64,000 nt of DNA from Methylomusa anaerophila. Its GTDB lineage: Bacteria; Bacillota; Negativicutes; Sporomusales; Sporomusaceae. The number at the start of each line of letters is the position of its first letter. Positions within the stretch are counted from its first letter, which is position 1. The stretch is from assembly GCF_003966895.1 (NCBI RefSeq), contig NZ_AP018449.1:2683501-2747500 (forward strand), in the 5' to 3' direction. The translations under genes were made by a program, and so were the position numbers. This document shows positions 23,332 through 32,327 of the stretch, one piece after another. The notes under the pieces were generated by a model that saw nothing but the letters and a program-made list of their open reading frames with translations, searched no databases and was not told where the DNA came from.

Positions 23332-25147
23332 ACCACTGACTGCAGAGGAAGGGGAAAGCTTGATGGCATCCCTGCTTCGCCATCACCAGATAAGCGTGCC
23401 TAACATCTGCAATGGGCGGGGCACGTGCGGGAAATGCAAGGTCAGAATCGTGCGGGGAGCGCCGGAACCGTTGGAGATCGAGTACCAGAAACTGAGTGCC
23501 GGAGAGCTTGCCGGCGGAATTCGTTTAGCCTGTCAGGTCCAGCCCTGTGAGGATATGGAGATTATCTGCGGGCCGACCGGCAGTGTCGACCGGAAGGAGG
23601 GGCTCTTATTCGCCCCGCAAATATGCGGCCAGCATTCTGGTTTACGACTGGAAGAAATTGATGTGGACCTGCCGTCTCTCGAGGATGAGCGGGGTGACTG
23701 GGACAGATTGTCCCATAAATTGCAGGAAGCTTGTTCACTTACCCAACCGGCGATTAGTTTGCCGTTATTGCAAACACTGGCGCCGCTGCTGCGACAAGAA
23801 AATTTTTCGGTTACCGTTGCTTTGTGGAACAATGAAGTGTTGGCTGTCCGGGGAAAGGGGACTGTGCCGGTTTACGGCGTAGCTATTGATATCGGCACAA
23901 CCAATATTGCCGTTGCTCTTTATGACCTGACTACCGGTCAGATAGTGCGTCTGGCAGCGGCAGAAAATGGCCAGACTCGTTTTGGCGCCGACGTCATTTC
24001 CCGCATTGAATTTTCCAATAGCAGCCCGGACAACCGCGCTTCGTTGCGTCAAGCGGTTATTGATACCATTAACGGGTTGCTGGCTAAACTGTGTACAGCG
24101 GCGGAAATTGACAGCCGGGATATTTTAAAGGCGGTTATAGTCGGCAATACTACGATGCATCACCTGTTTCTTGGCCTTGATGTCTCCTATTTGGCTCTTT
24201 CTCCTTTTGTTTCGGTGCGCAACGATTACCTGGAGCTAAATGCCGCCGAGACAAAGCTTGAACTGCAGCCGCAAGCCAAGGTGTTATTACTCCCCAATAT
24301 AGCGGGTTTTGTTGGCGCGGATACTCTGGGGGCTATTTGGGGAGCAGAGGATCTTTTGGCGACAGGATGCCACTTGCTTATTGATATCGGTACCAACTGT
24401 GAATTATATCTTCAAGACGGCTCCCGGATGTGGGCTTGCTCCACCGCCGCGGGTCCCGCCTTTGAAGGGGCGGGAATTACTTACGGCATGAGGGCTCAGC
24501 CCGGGGCCATCGAACGGGTGACGATAGACGAACAAGGGCTGACGGTTACCGTCATTGGCGGTGGGGAGGCTTCGGGTATCTGTGGATCGGGGCTTATTGA
24601 AGCTATACAGCAAATGCGCCGGGCCGGCATCATTACTCAACAGGGAACCATTATTGACCCGGAGGATCCGGAGGCACAAGCCGACTTGGTTTATGGACTT
24701 AAAGACCGCATCCGTGATGGGCAGCACGGCCGGGAGTTTGTTTTATTCTACAGTTCCGCCGGCGATGACATCGTTTTAACCCAGCGGGACATCAGTCAGC
24801 TGCAACTAGCCAAAGGGGCGGTTTGTGCAGGTATCCGGACCTTGTTGGATATTGCGGGATTAACTGTGGGGGATCTTGAAAGCATCGTACTGGCCGGAAC
24901 CTTTGCCGCCCATCTTAATCTCATAAGCACAATGGAAATTGGATTGATTCCGCAAATGAGTCCGCACAAACTAAAGACAGCAGGCAATGCCGCCCATGCC
25001 GGGGCAGTCAAAGCGCTGCTGGATCAAAGAGCTTTTAATGTCCTGCGGCAGCAGGCAAGCAACATCGTTCATGTGGAATTGGGCGGAAGCAGCATCTTTA
25101 GCCAGTATTTCATGGAGAGCATGTACATTGAACCATATAAAATCTAA
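23309..25147 (+). CDS. RACo-type reductive activator of corrinoid proteins
   Basis: The start is set by GGAGGGG (23295-23301), which is 7 bases from CTG 23309; the first ATG (23362) would delete strand 1 of the ferredoxin fold. The 612-residue product has a plant-type [2Fe-2S] domain with CNGRGTCGKC (about C34, C40, C43) and C75 in RLACQVQPC. It is followed by a linker and the DUF4445/ASKHA ATPase part: YGVAIDIGTTNIAVALYDL, IVGNTTMHHLFLGLD, LLIDIGTNCELYL and GICGSGLIEA. Such proteins use ATP to return inactive Co(II) corrinoid proteins to Co(I), and here the partners are probably the two MtaC-like proteins downstream. Confidence 0.9.
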   Translation: MNIKVNSKPLTAEEGESLMASLLRHHQISVPNICNGRGTCGKCKVRIVRGAPEPLEIEYQKLSAGELAGGIRLACQVQPCEDMEIICGPTGSVDRKEGLLFAPQICGQHSGLRLEEIDVDLPSLEDERGDWDRLSHKLQEACSLTQPAISLPLLQTLAPLLRQENFSVTVALWNNEVLAVRGKGTVPVYGVAIDIGTTNIAVALYDLTTGQIVRLAAAENGQTRFGADVISRIEFSNSSPDNRASLRQAVIDTINGLLAKLCTAAEIDSRDILKAVIVGNTTMHHLFLGLDVSYLALSPFVSVRNDYLELNAAETKLELQPQAKVLLLPNIAGFVGADTLGAIWGAEDLLATGCHLLIDIGTNCELYLQDGSRMWACSTAAGPAFEGAGITYGMRAQPGAIERVTIDEQGLTVTVIGGGEASGICGSGLIEAIQQMRRAGIITQQGTIIDPEDPEAQADLVYGLKDRIRDGQHGREFVLFYSSAGDDIVLTQRDISQLQLAKGAVCAGIRTLLDIAGLTVGDLESIVLAGTFAAHLNLISTMEIGLIPQMSPHKLKTAGNAAHAGAVKALLDQRAFNVLRQQASNIVHVELGGSSIFSQYFMESMYIEPYKI

Positions 25148-25213
25148 TCTATTATTCCTATGCGCTGCGCAAAACTAAAGGAGGATGCAACGGATTTGAG
25201 GTGATGATCACCG

Positions 25214-26488
25214 ATGATTATTGACAGAAACTTGGTTGATCTCCAAGTTCTCCAGGAAATACTGGAGAACTTCTCCAAGGCCACCGGCTTACATGTGGTA
25301 ATCGTAAATAAAAATGGGGAATCCTCCGGCCTATTTAATACAGCCGAGCGCTGTGAGTTTTGCCGCTATATCCGCAGTAAGCCCGCCGGTGTGGCAAAAT
25401 GCCGGGCCTCCTATAAACAGGCTACTTTGGAAGCCGCCGGCTGGGAAGAGCCTTATTTCTTTCGCTGCCGTGCCGGAATGGTCATCTGGGTTGTGCCCAT
25501 CAGCCTGCGTGGTATTTCATTGGGAAGTATCATCTGCAGCCAGGTGCTGTTATGGAAACCGGACCGGTATTTTTATCAGGAACTGCGCCAATTGAATCCG
25601 GAAGTGGAAGATTTTGCCGAAATGGAAAGAAAAGTGGCCCGGATGAATATCGTTGCTCCCGAACGTTTCCAGGCTGCGGCCGACGTCTTATATGCCGCCG
25701 TCAATCAGTTGATGCAACGCGACTCGTATGTTTTGGAAAAAGTTGAGACATATAAAATGCAGCAGCAAATCCGTAATGCGTTGGAGGACCGCAAAACACG
25801 GCAGATACCCGCAGCAAAAGGTAGTAACGACTATGGCGCATACCTTCATCAGGAACGAACCTTTCTCCGCTACATTCGGCTAGGCGATAAACCCCGGGCC
25901 GAAAAGAGCCTGCAAACGTTACTGACACAGTTGTTCATTAAGACCGCCGGCGATCAGGAGATCATCAAAATGCGGATTAGCGAATTGGCGGCTTTGGTTT
26001 CCCGGGCTGCTGTGGAAGGTGGCGCCAAAGCGGAATGTGTGATGGTAATGCTGCATCAGTTCAATGGGAAGATCAATGACTGCCGGCAGATGGAAGAATA
26101 TTTTTCCCACATGCAGAAGCTCGTTAGCATGTTTTTGGTTCAAAGCCTGTCGCTGGAGGATAAGAAACACAATGGCTTGGTCAATGAGGCCAAAGGCTTT
26201 ATCCGGGAAAATTATTCACGGCCTATTAAAATTGACGATGTGGCGGCACAGCTGTTCATTAGCCCATCCCACCTGTCGCGTTTATTTCGGCGGGAACTCA
26301 ACTGTACGGTTAATGACTATATTACCAGGGTGCGAGTGGAACAAGCCGTTGAACTTATGAAAAAACCGGAGCTCAGTGTTGCCCAGGTTTCTCAAGCGGT
26401 CGGCATTCAAAGCCAGAGTTATTTTGCGAAAGTATTCAGCAAATACATTGGTGTTGCGCCGCTGGTTTATCGCAACAGCTTGGTTTGA
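25214..26488 (+). CDS. PocR-domain AraC-family regulator
   Basis: This 424-residue protein starts at ATG 25214 after a GAGGTGATGATC region. Residues about 8-170 form a PocR sensor: DLQVLQEILENFSKATGLHV, CEFCRYIRSKPAGVAKC, YFFRCRAGMVIWVVPI. The conserved Cys pattern is often thought to bind a ligand or iron. Residues 325-424 hold two AraC helix-turn-helix motifs (DDVAAQLFISPSHLSRLFRR and SVAQVSQAVGIQSQSYFAKV). Encoded between the RACo gene and the corrinoid-protein genes, it probably activates the methanol cluster in response to substrate. Confidence 0.88.
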   Translation: MIIDRNLVDLQVLQEILENFSKATGLHVVIVNKNGESSGLFNTAERCEFCRYIRSKPAGVAKCRASYKQATLEAAGWEEPYFFRCRAGMVIWVVPISLRGISLGSIICSQVLLWKPDRYFYQELRQLNPEVEDFAEMERKVARMNIVAPERFQAAADVLYAAVNQLMQRDSYVLEKVETYKMQQQIRNALEDRKTRQIPAAKGSNDYGAYLHQERTFLRYIRLGDKPRAEKSLQTLLTQLFIKTAGDQEIIKMRISELAALVSRAAVEGGAKAECVMVMLHQFNGKINDCRQMEEYFSHMQKLVSMFLVQSLSLEDKKHNGLVNEAKGFIRENYSRPIKIDDVAAQLFISPSHLSRLFRRELNCTVNDYITRVRVEQAVELMKKPELSVAQVSQAVGIQSQSYFAKVFSKYIGVAPLVYRNSLV

Positions 26489-26497
26489 CGGGGAGGG

Positions 26498-27208
26498 ATG
26501 TCGTTGATTTACACTGAAATTGTTGAAAAAGTCAAGAACGGTGAGGCGGAAGCCGTGATGGAGCTTTGCTGCAAAGCTTTGTCGCAGGGGTATCCAGCCC
26601 TGGCTGTTTTGCAAAAAGGGCTGATACTCGGTATGGACAAGGTTGCGGACAAATTTAGGCACCGCCGGGTCATCGTACCGGAAGTGTTAATGTCTTCCCG
26701 GGCAATGCACGCCGGACTGGCAGTATTGGAGCCGCAACTGAAATACAAAGTAAAACGGCAGGCCGGTAATATTGTGATCGGTACGGTAGCGGGAGACCTG
26801 CACGATATTGGAAAAAATTTAGTAAAACTAATGCTGATGAGCACCGGTGCCCACATTGTCGATTTAGGGATTGATGTTACGCCGAAAAAATTTATCCAGG
26901 CTGTCGACAAAACAAAAGCGGAGATATTGATGATGGCCGCATTGTTGACCACTACTATGCCGGTGATGAAAAAAGTTATTGACGCTTTGGAGGATACGGG
27001 TATGCGCAAAGGAGTAATCGTCGCCATAGGCGGTGCGCCGGTGGATGAAACGTTTGCACGGGCAATTGGCGCCGATTGCTACTTTAAATGCGCCATGGAT
27101 GCCAAAAGCTTTCTGGAAAATAATTTAGACAAAATTGTGTTGCGGCGGAAACTGGCCGTATGGGAAAACATTGCAAACTCCGCGACGCTTGAAAAGATAT
27201 CACAATAG
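26498..27208 (+). CDS. MtaC-like corrinoid protein 1
   Basis: This 236-residue protein has the helical cap (KVKNGEAEAVMELCCKALSQ; IVPEVLMSSRAMHAGL) and the cobalamin-binding Rossmann domain with GTVAGDLHDIGKNLVKLML; H102 would be the lower cobalt ligand. The partner motifs SALL-like (MAALLTTTMPVM) and IGGAPVDETFA complete the B12 fold. GGGAGGG abuts ATG 26498, so TTG 26504 with normal spacing may be the real start. Compared with the second copy it has a longer C-terminal tail. It may accept a methyl group from a different substrate or methyltransferase than copy 2. Confidence 0.88.
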   Translation: MSLIYTEIVEKVKNGEAEAVMELCCKALSQGYPALAVLQKGLILGMDKVADKFRHRRVIVPEVLMSSRAMHAGLAVLEPQLKYKVKRQAGNIVIGTVAGDLHDIGKNLVKLMLMSTGAHIVDLGIDVTPKKFIQAVDKTKAEILMMAALLTTTMPVMKKVIDALEDTGMRKGVIVAIGGAPVDETFARAIGADCYFKCAMDAKSFLENNLDKIVLRRKLAVWENIANSATLEKISQ

Positions 27209-27541
27209 TTCTACACATAGTTCTTGGTTAAGAATTTGTATTACAAATAGTGGACTTTTAACCGGCGTAATCCATGACTGAAGAATTTAATTTGTTTTTT
27301 GTTTCACAATGTCGACTATGCACGGAATGCACTCAAAAGGATAGAAATGTATCGAATTTTCAAAACAATAGCAATGCTATAATTAAACCAGTCAAAGGTA
27401 ATACTATAGAAGCTTTAACAATCAATCAATTTATTGTAAAGTCGGAAGGAGGTAGATGCACCGATCCAAGAGGATGTAATATGGGCAATGGCAGAGTAAT
27501 AAAGGTAAAAAGAAGAAGAAAAACATGAGGAGGAAGAAAAA
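27209..27541. other. interval between the two corrinoid-protein genes
   Basis: A 333-base gap with AT-rich DNA and TATAAT at 27379, so the mtaC2-mtaB block may have its own promoter. The only open frame is the doubtful one at 27274-27528. Confidence 0.4.
27274..27528 (+). CDS. hypothetical Cys-containing ORF
   Basis: An 84-codon frame with CRLCTECT near the N-terminus and CTDPRGCNMGNG before a basic tail KVKRRRKT. The CxxCxxC spacing suggests a metal-binding or [4Fe-4S] site. It has no good ribosome binding site and a TATAAT promoter-like element sits inside it, so it may not be translated. It does not match a family I recognise. Confidence 0.3.
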   Translation: MTEEFNLFFVSQCRLCTECTQKDRNVSNFQNNSNAIIKPVKGNTIEALTINQFIVKSEGGRCTDPRGCNMGNGRVIKVKRRRKT

Positions 27542-28180
27542 ATGGATTTAAATCAACTTTCGCTTGCTGTACAAAAAGGAAATGCCGCAAAGGTAAAAGA
27601 AATAGTGAATGAAGCTTTGGCGCAGAAGGTTTCTCCGTCAGAAATATTAAATACCGGATTGATTGACGCCATGAGTGTAGTAGGGGAAAAGTTCAAAAAT
27701 AACGAAGTGTATGTACCGGAAATGTTAATGTCGGCAAAAGCAATGAATGCAGGGATGCAAGTATTGGAACCTATTTTAACTTCTACCGGGGTTAAACCTA
27801 TTGGTAAGGCAGTTATTGGTACTGTTAAAGGCGATTTGCATGATATTGGGAAAAACCTCGTGCGCATGATGTTAAAAGGCGCAGGCATTGAAATGTATGA
27901 TTTGGGCATTGACGTAACTGCCGAAGCCTTTTTGGCTAAAGCCAAAGAGGTTCAGGCCGATCTGGTTTGTCTCTCCGCCCTGCTTACCACAACAATGCCT
28001 TATATGGAAAGTGTTGTCAAAGAATTCGAGAAAGCCGGTGTACGGGACCAATTTACGTTTGTGATCGGCGGAGCTCCTGTTAGCGAATCCTATGCCAAGA
28101 GCATTAAAGCGGATTATTATGCTGATGATGCCGTTGTGGCGGTCGATGTTGCCAAAAAGATACTGGCCCAGAAAAAATAA
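27542..28180 (+). CDS. mtaC: MtaC corrinoid protein (methyl acceptor of MtaB)
   Basis: This 212-residue protein follows GAGGAGGAAG. It has the cap domain (VQKGNAAKVKEIVNEALAQK; VPEMLMSAKAMNAGMQVLEP) and the B12-binding core GTVKGDLHDIGKNLVRMML, with H100 as the cobalt ligand, then SALLTTTMPYM and VIGGAPVSESYAKSIKADYY. It shuttles the methyl group from methanol via MtaB to the pterin methyltransferase. It is 55 bases upstream of mtaB with an 11-base tandem repeat between them, and its reactivation probably depends on the RACo protein upstream. Confidence 0.92.
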   Translation: MDLNQLSLAVQKGNAAKVKEIVNEALAQKVSPSEILNTGLIDAMSVVGEKFKNNEVYVPEMLMSAKAMNAGMQVLEPILTSTGVKPIGKAVIGTVKGDLHDIGKNLVRMMLKGAGIEMYDLGIDVTAEAFLAKAKEVQADLVCLSALLTTTMPYMESVVKEFEKAGVRDQFTFVIGGAPVSESYAKSIKADYYADDAVVAVDVAKKILAQKK

Positions 28181-28211
28181 ATCTTAAATAAATCTTAAAT
28201 AAATCTTATTT
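28181..28211 (+). repeat. 11-bp tandem repeat between mtaC and mtaB
   Basis: ATAAATCTTAA is repeated about three times immediately after the mtaC stop codon, ahead of a strong AAGGAGG before mtaB. The copy number may affect spacing, mRNA processing or the ratio of the two proteins. Confidence 0.55.
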
Positions 28212-28235
28212 AATTTATTAAGGAGGTAAAGGCAA

Positions 28236-29615
28236 ATGGCTAAAACTTTCGATAAATTAGCTTATAATTCGCTTAATGATTTTGTATATGGGAGTGCACC
28301 CAATCCTGTCAAAACCAAACATGGACTGGTTATCGGCGGTGGCGCAATTTACCCGGAACTTAATTTCACTCTGCCCCCCATGGAAGTTACTGCTGCTAAC
28401 ATGCCGGAAATTAAACAAATCTACAGCGAAATGATTGACGGAGTCTTAAAACGGGCTGTTGAGTTGCATGCACCCGGACTTGTAGTGGAATTCGAAATGT
28501 TGCCGGAGATGACCCTTGTACCTGAATGGGGAATTGAAGTCAACAACATCCTGGTCAATGCCATAGCTGAATATCATGCGAAATATGGTTTGAAAGGCGC
28601 ACTGCGCAGTACGCCCGGCGACGTGCGGGAATTCAAACGTCCTCCCGTTCAGCGCAGTGGTGAAATCTACCAAAACCTTCTCAGGACGATTGAAGGATCT
28701 GCTAAAGGCGGAGCCGATTTTATCGCCATTGAGACTACCGGTGGTAAAGAAGTGCATGACGAGGCCCTTGTTAATGCCGACTTGACCAAAGTCATTTTTG
28801 CATTGGGAATAATGGGTACTCGTGATATGAAGTTCATCTGGGAGAAGATCGTTGAAATCTCTAACGCAAATGGAGCCCAGGCAGCCGGCGATACTGCCTG
28901 CGGTTTTGCTAATACCGCCATGGTATTGGCCCATAAAGGCTTTATCCCGAATGTATTTGCTGCCGTCGTACGGGTGGCATCTGTGGCTAGAACCCTCGCT
29001 GCTTATGAAGCAGGCGCTGTCGGCCCGAATAAGGACTGCGGCTATGAAGGCGTTTATTGCAAAGCCATTACCGGTTCACCAATTGCTATGGAAGGAAAGT
29101 CAGCGGCGTGTGCCCATTTAAGCGCTGTCGGCAATATAGCTGCTGCTGTCGCCGATCTGTGGAGCAACGAGTCGGTAACGAATGTTCGTCTTTTGTCGGA
29201 TATAGCGCCCGTTGTGTCTATTGAACAGTTAATTTATGACTGCCGGTTAATGAATTTGGCCAAAGAAAAAGGATATGGCGTTACTTTCCGGGATTTACTG
29301 GCCGATTCCGATTCCAAATGGGATCCCCAAGCTTATGTTTTGCGTCCTGATGTAGTTCTTGACATCAGTAAAGACCTGATCAAAGCCAAGACTCCTTTCC
29401 TGAGAACCAAAGCTGGCGCTAAACTGGCCATTGATAAGATCAGAAAAGCAGTGGACAACAACGAAATCATCATTGCCGAGCGGGAAAAACCCTGGTTGGA
29501 TATTATGGACAATCAAGTGGAAGCTATTCCTGATGATGAAGAGAAATTCTGGCATGAAATCAAAGGCGAGTTGGAGTTGGATAAATTTATTCCTTCCGAA
29601 TACGAGCTTAAGTAA
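28236..29615 (+). CDS. mtaB: methanol:corrinoid methyltransferase
   Basis: The 459-residue protein matches MtaB in length and pattern (NPVKTKHGLVIGGGAIYPEL; DVREFKRPPVQRSGEIYQNL; QAAGDTACGFANTAMVLAHK; AVGPNKDCGYEGVYCKAITG). The zinc ligands known from Methanosarcina MtaB (Glu164, Cys220, Cys269) correspond to E166, C222 and C268 here. It activates methanol and methylates the Co(I) corrinoid of MtaC. ATG 28236 follows AAGGAGG. Zinc dependence fits the nearby Zur/Znu block but there is no evidence of a link. Confidence 0.92.
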   Translation: MAKTFDKLAYNSLNDFVYGSAPNPVKTKHGLVIGGGAIYPELNFTLPPMEVTAANMPEIKQIYSEMIDGVLKRAVELHAPGLVVEFEMLPEMTLVPEWGIEVNNILVNAIAEYHAKYGLKGALRSTPGDVREFKRPPVQRSGEIYQNLLRTIEGSAKGGADFIAIETTGGKEVHDEALVNADLTKVIFALGIMGTRDMKFIWEKIVEISNANGAQAAGDTACGFANTAMVLAHKGFIPNVFAAVVRVASVARTLAAYEAGAVGPNKDCGYEGVYCKAITGSPIAMEGKSAACAHLSAVGNIAAAVADLWSNESVTNVRLLSDIAPVVSIEQLIYDCRLMNLAKEKGYGVTFRDLLADSDSKWDPQAYVLRPDVVLDISKDLIKAKTPFLRTKAGAKLAIDKIRKAVDNNEIIIAEREKPWLDIMDNQVEAIPDDEEKFWHEIKGELELDKFIPSEYELK

Positions 29616-29675
29616 TCTAAATTAATTACCACTGGGACCAGCGTGAAACCCATTAACAAGGAGGCGCACGAATCG

Positions 29676-30473
29676 ATGTTAGTTGTCGGTGAATTGATCA
29701 ATTCCAGCCGTAAGGCTATTGGCGCTGCTATTGAAGCACAAGATACAGCCCAGATCCAACAAGTGGCCAAAGACGAATTCGCGGCCGGAGCCCATTATAT
29801 CGACGTTAATGCCGGCATCTTTGTAGGAAAAGAGGCCGAATACCTTAAATGGCTGGTAAAAGTAGTGCAAGAAGCGGTGGATGCGCCTTGCTGCATTGAC
29901 AGTCCGGACCCGAAATGTGTGGAGCAAGCGCTGGCCGTGCATAAGGGAACGGCAATGGTCAACTCTATATCCCTGGAAAAAGAGAGATATGATGCTTTAT
30001 TGCCGGTAATAGCCGGAACGGACCTTAAAGTAGTGGCGTTGTGCATGAGTGACGAAGGAATGCCGGAGACTACAGATGCTAGATTGAAAATTGCTGATAA
30101 GTTAATTAACAGTCTGGTTCAAAACAAGATACCTTTGGATAACATCTATGTCGACGCACTGGTTCAGCCGGTGGCGACCAATGATTCCTTCGGCATCGAA
30201 TTCCTGGATGCCATTCAGGCAATTACCACTAATTATCGGGGAGTGCACACTATTTGCGGTTTGTCCAATATTTCGTACGGTTTACCGAACCGCAAATTTA
30301 TAAACCAATTGTTTGCGGTGATGGGCATTGCCAAAGGCTTGGACGGTTTGATTATTAACCCGCTGGACAAGGCCATGATGGCTAGCGTAATAACGGCGGA
30401 AACACTGGCCGGCCGGGATAACTTCTGCAGTAATTATCTTGAAGCTTACCGGCGGGATGCATTTACGTTTTAG
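29676..30473 (+). CDS. pterin-dependent methyltransferase (methyltetrahydrofolate type)
   Basis: ATG 29676 is chosen over GTG 29643 because the protein then begins MLVVGELINSSRKAIGAAI, the standard start of the MeTr/MtrH pterin-binding fold; AAGGAGG lies 11 bases upstream. The 265-residue product contains FAAGAHYIDVNAGI, CCIDSPDPKCVEQAL, MVNSISLEKERYDALLPVI and TICGLSNISYGLPNR, all conserved in AcsE-type enzymes. It should transfer the methyl group from MtaC to tetrahydrofolate, linking methanol to the Wood-Ljungdahl pathway and taking the place of MtaA. Confidence 0.87.
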   Translation: MLVVGELINSSRKAIGAAIEAQDTAQIQQVAKDEFAAGAHYIDVNAGIFVGKEAEYLKWLVKVVQEAVDAPCCIDSPDPKCVEQALAVHKGTAMVNSISLEKERYDALLPVIAGTDLKVVALCMSDEGMPETTDARLKIADKLINSLVQNKIPLDNIYVDALVQPVATNDSFGIEFLDAIQAITTNYRGVHTICGLSNISYGLPNRKFINQLFAVMGIAKGLDGLIINPLDKAMMASVITAETLAGRDNFCSNYLEAYRRDAFTF

Positions 30474-30559
30474 TCATTAGTCATTGTAGCGGTAGGGGCT
30501 GTCTCCGGTAATATGGGGGATAGCCCCTTATGTTGTAAGAGATGCAAAAGGAGGAAACT

Positions 30560-31156
30560 ATGCGTATTTTGCTTTTCGGCGGTTTCTTAGGCTCCGGCAA
30601 GACTACAACAATGCTGCAGGTAGCCAAATACCTTACTGACGTTCACCAAGAAACGGTAGCCATTATCGAAAATGAGGTCGGGGCAGCCGGAATTGACGAC
30701 AAACTTTTTTCTGCCAGCGGTTTAAAGGTTAAACAGCTATTTGGCGGCTGTGTGTGCTGTCAAATTGGCAGTGACTTAATAAGCGCCATAAGTGAAATTC
30801 ATGGGTCCATCCACCCGGACTGGTTGTTGATCGAAATGACCGGTCTGGCGTTTCCCTCCAAGACGGCCGCGACGATCAAAAAATATAGTACGGTTTACTC
30901 TGCTTTTAAAACAGTTACGATTGTGGATCGCGCCCGCTGGTCGGAATTGAAGTTAATGCTAGAGCCGCTTGTTACTGGACAGATTAAGGGGAGTGACCTG
31001 ATTGTTCTTAACAAAACGGATCTTATTGCCGGTGAAGATGTAAAGAGTATTATAAAAGATCTAAAGGAAATTGACGCCCACATCACGGTTGTGATTACGA
31101 GCGCAATAAATGAATTGCCCCCTGACGTACTTGAGGAGATTGTTTCCTATGAGTAG
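30560..31156 (+). CDS. CobW/UreG-like GTPase of the methanol cluster
   Basis: ATG 30560 follows GGAGGAAAC. The 198-residue protein has Walker A GFLGSGKTT, the CxCC metal-binding motif GGCVCCQIG (C64, C66, C67), Walker B-like WLLIEMTG and the guanine motif VLNKTDL. It lacks the CobW C-terminal domain, so it is closer to the short G3E metallochaperones. In this context it may deliver zinc to MtaB or assist corrinoid loading. The next gene overlaps it by 8 bases. Confidence 0.82.
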   Translation: MRILLFGGFLGSGKTTTMLQVAKYLTDVHQETVAIIENEVGAAGIDDKLFSASGLKVKQLFGGCVCCQIGSDLISAISEIHGSIHPDWLLIEMTGLAFPSKTAATIKKYSTVYSAFKTVTIVDRARWSELKLMLEPLVTGQIKGSDLIVLNKTDLIAGEDVKSIIKDLKEIDAHITVVITSAINELPPDVLEEIVSYE

Positions 31157-31613
31157 TGATGCAACCGTCTTTAGCCAAATTTATCATAGAGTTTTTGAGA
31201 AATCTTATACAATCCGGGAAACGGAAGGCCTATTACGGGACTTTGTCGGATCAATCGGAAAAGCGTTATCCCATAATGAGATCATTTTGGGCCATATTAA
31301 AATATTAGCTAAACTGCCGGAACCAGCGGCGGAATATTTTATCACTTTGTCGCTTACCAGGTTGGATCAGATAGATGTAACCCCCTCAGAGCATTGGCGC
31401 AATGGCGGCGGGGTTATCTTGGACAGTTTAGAACTGTATGTGAATGTCCTTATTTTTGGACACACGATAAGTGCAGTGGAAAAGGTAGTAACTGAAACAC
31501 TAAAGGATTTGGGGACGGGTAGTACTGAATGGAAGGAACCATCAAAAAACGTATCACGCAAGGTTCAACCAAAAGTTTTGCGCGGCAAAAAGCGCAATAG
31601 CAACGAAAAATAA
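31149..31613 (+). CDS. hypothetical protein co-encoded with the CobW-like GTPase
   Basis: ATG 31149 overlaps the end of the GTPase gene (TATGAGTAG). The 154-residue product is helical and hydrophilic, with YTIRETEGLLRDFVGSIGKA, a segment AEYFITLSLTRLDQIDVTP and a strongly basic tail (KVQPKVLRGKKRNSN). I do not recognise a domain. Coupled translation suggests a role with the GTPase. There is no signal peptide or membrane segment. It is the last gene before riboswitch 1. Confidence 0.65.
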   Translation: MSSDATVFSQIYHRVFEKSYTIRETEGLLRDFVGSIGKALSHNEIILGHIKILAKLPEPAAEYFITLSLTRLDQIDVTPSEHWRNGGGVILDSLELYVNVLIFGHTISAVEKVVTETLKDLGTGSTEWKEPSKNVSRKVQPKVLRGKKRNSNEK

Positions 31614-31971
31614 TTGCTCCCTTTAAGGTAGGCAGTAAAAACAAAAAAACTGTTTATCTGAAAGGGGAGTATTTCTTATGCCCCAAAAGAATAAAATTAT
31701 CACCGGACTGTGCTCCCTTTCATATAGGGAGCTTTTTACTTTTAAAAATCATATCCATATCATACGGATCATACGGTTATGTACGGAAAAATGAAATCTA
31801 TACAGCAAACGATAAATAACGATAAAAGTAAAAAAAAGAAATTTTTTGAAAAATACCTCATTTGAGGTATTTACAGCTTCAGTCTACATAGTCTAATCTT
31901 AGATAGAGATTAGGAATTCTGACTACCGAGCAATTTGTGGTCAATAAAAAAATAATAAAATAATGCTGGGA

Positions 31972-32222
31972 TAGGTGCCTAATGAAAGGTGTTGACGATA
32001 GATTTCTGCCTAAGTGGGCAGGAGTATTTTTCGGCAGCCAGGAAGGCTAAAAAGAGAAGCCGGTAACAAGCCGGCGCGGTCCCGCCACTGTATCGGGGAG
32101 TAAATCCGCACAGATGTCACTGAAGCATAGCTTTGGGAAGACGCGGATGAGCGAAGAGCCGGAGCCAGGAGAACTGCCTATCTGACAATCGCCGCTTGAC
32201 CTACGAACGATGGGGAAGGAGG
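31972..32222 (+). promoter_or_regulatory. cobalamin riboswitch 1
   Basis: It has the conserved AGGTGCC start (31974), the core GCGGTCCCGCCACTGTATCG and the B12 box AGCCAGGAGAACTGCC (about 32164-32179), ending near ACGATGGGG. The region between the first helix and the GGTAACA-like core is longer than in the other copies, with an extra hairpin (CTGCCTAAGTGGGCAG). A terminator follows at 32273. The downstream unit is a 14-codon ORF and a LuxR-type regulator. Confidence 0.92.
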
Positions 32223-32272
32223 TTACGAATCCTGTCAATAGGCCTTATTCCTATTGGCAGTGTAAGTGTAAC

Positions 32273-32298
32273 GCTCTCTTTTCACAGGGAGCTTTTTT
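32273..32298 (+). terminator. terminator controlled by riboswitch 1
   Basis: GCTCTC / GGGAGC followed by TTTTTT. An alternative stem CCTGTCAATAGG / CCTATTGGCAG upstream may act as antiterminator. Confidence 0.6.
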
Positions 32299-32327
32299 AT
32301 ATCCAAAATATAAGGAAGAAAGACATT

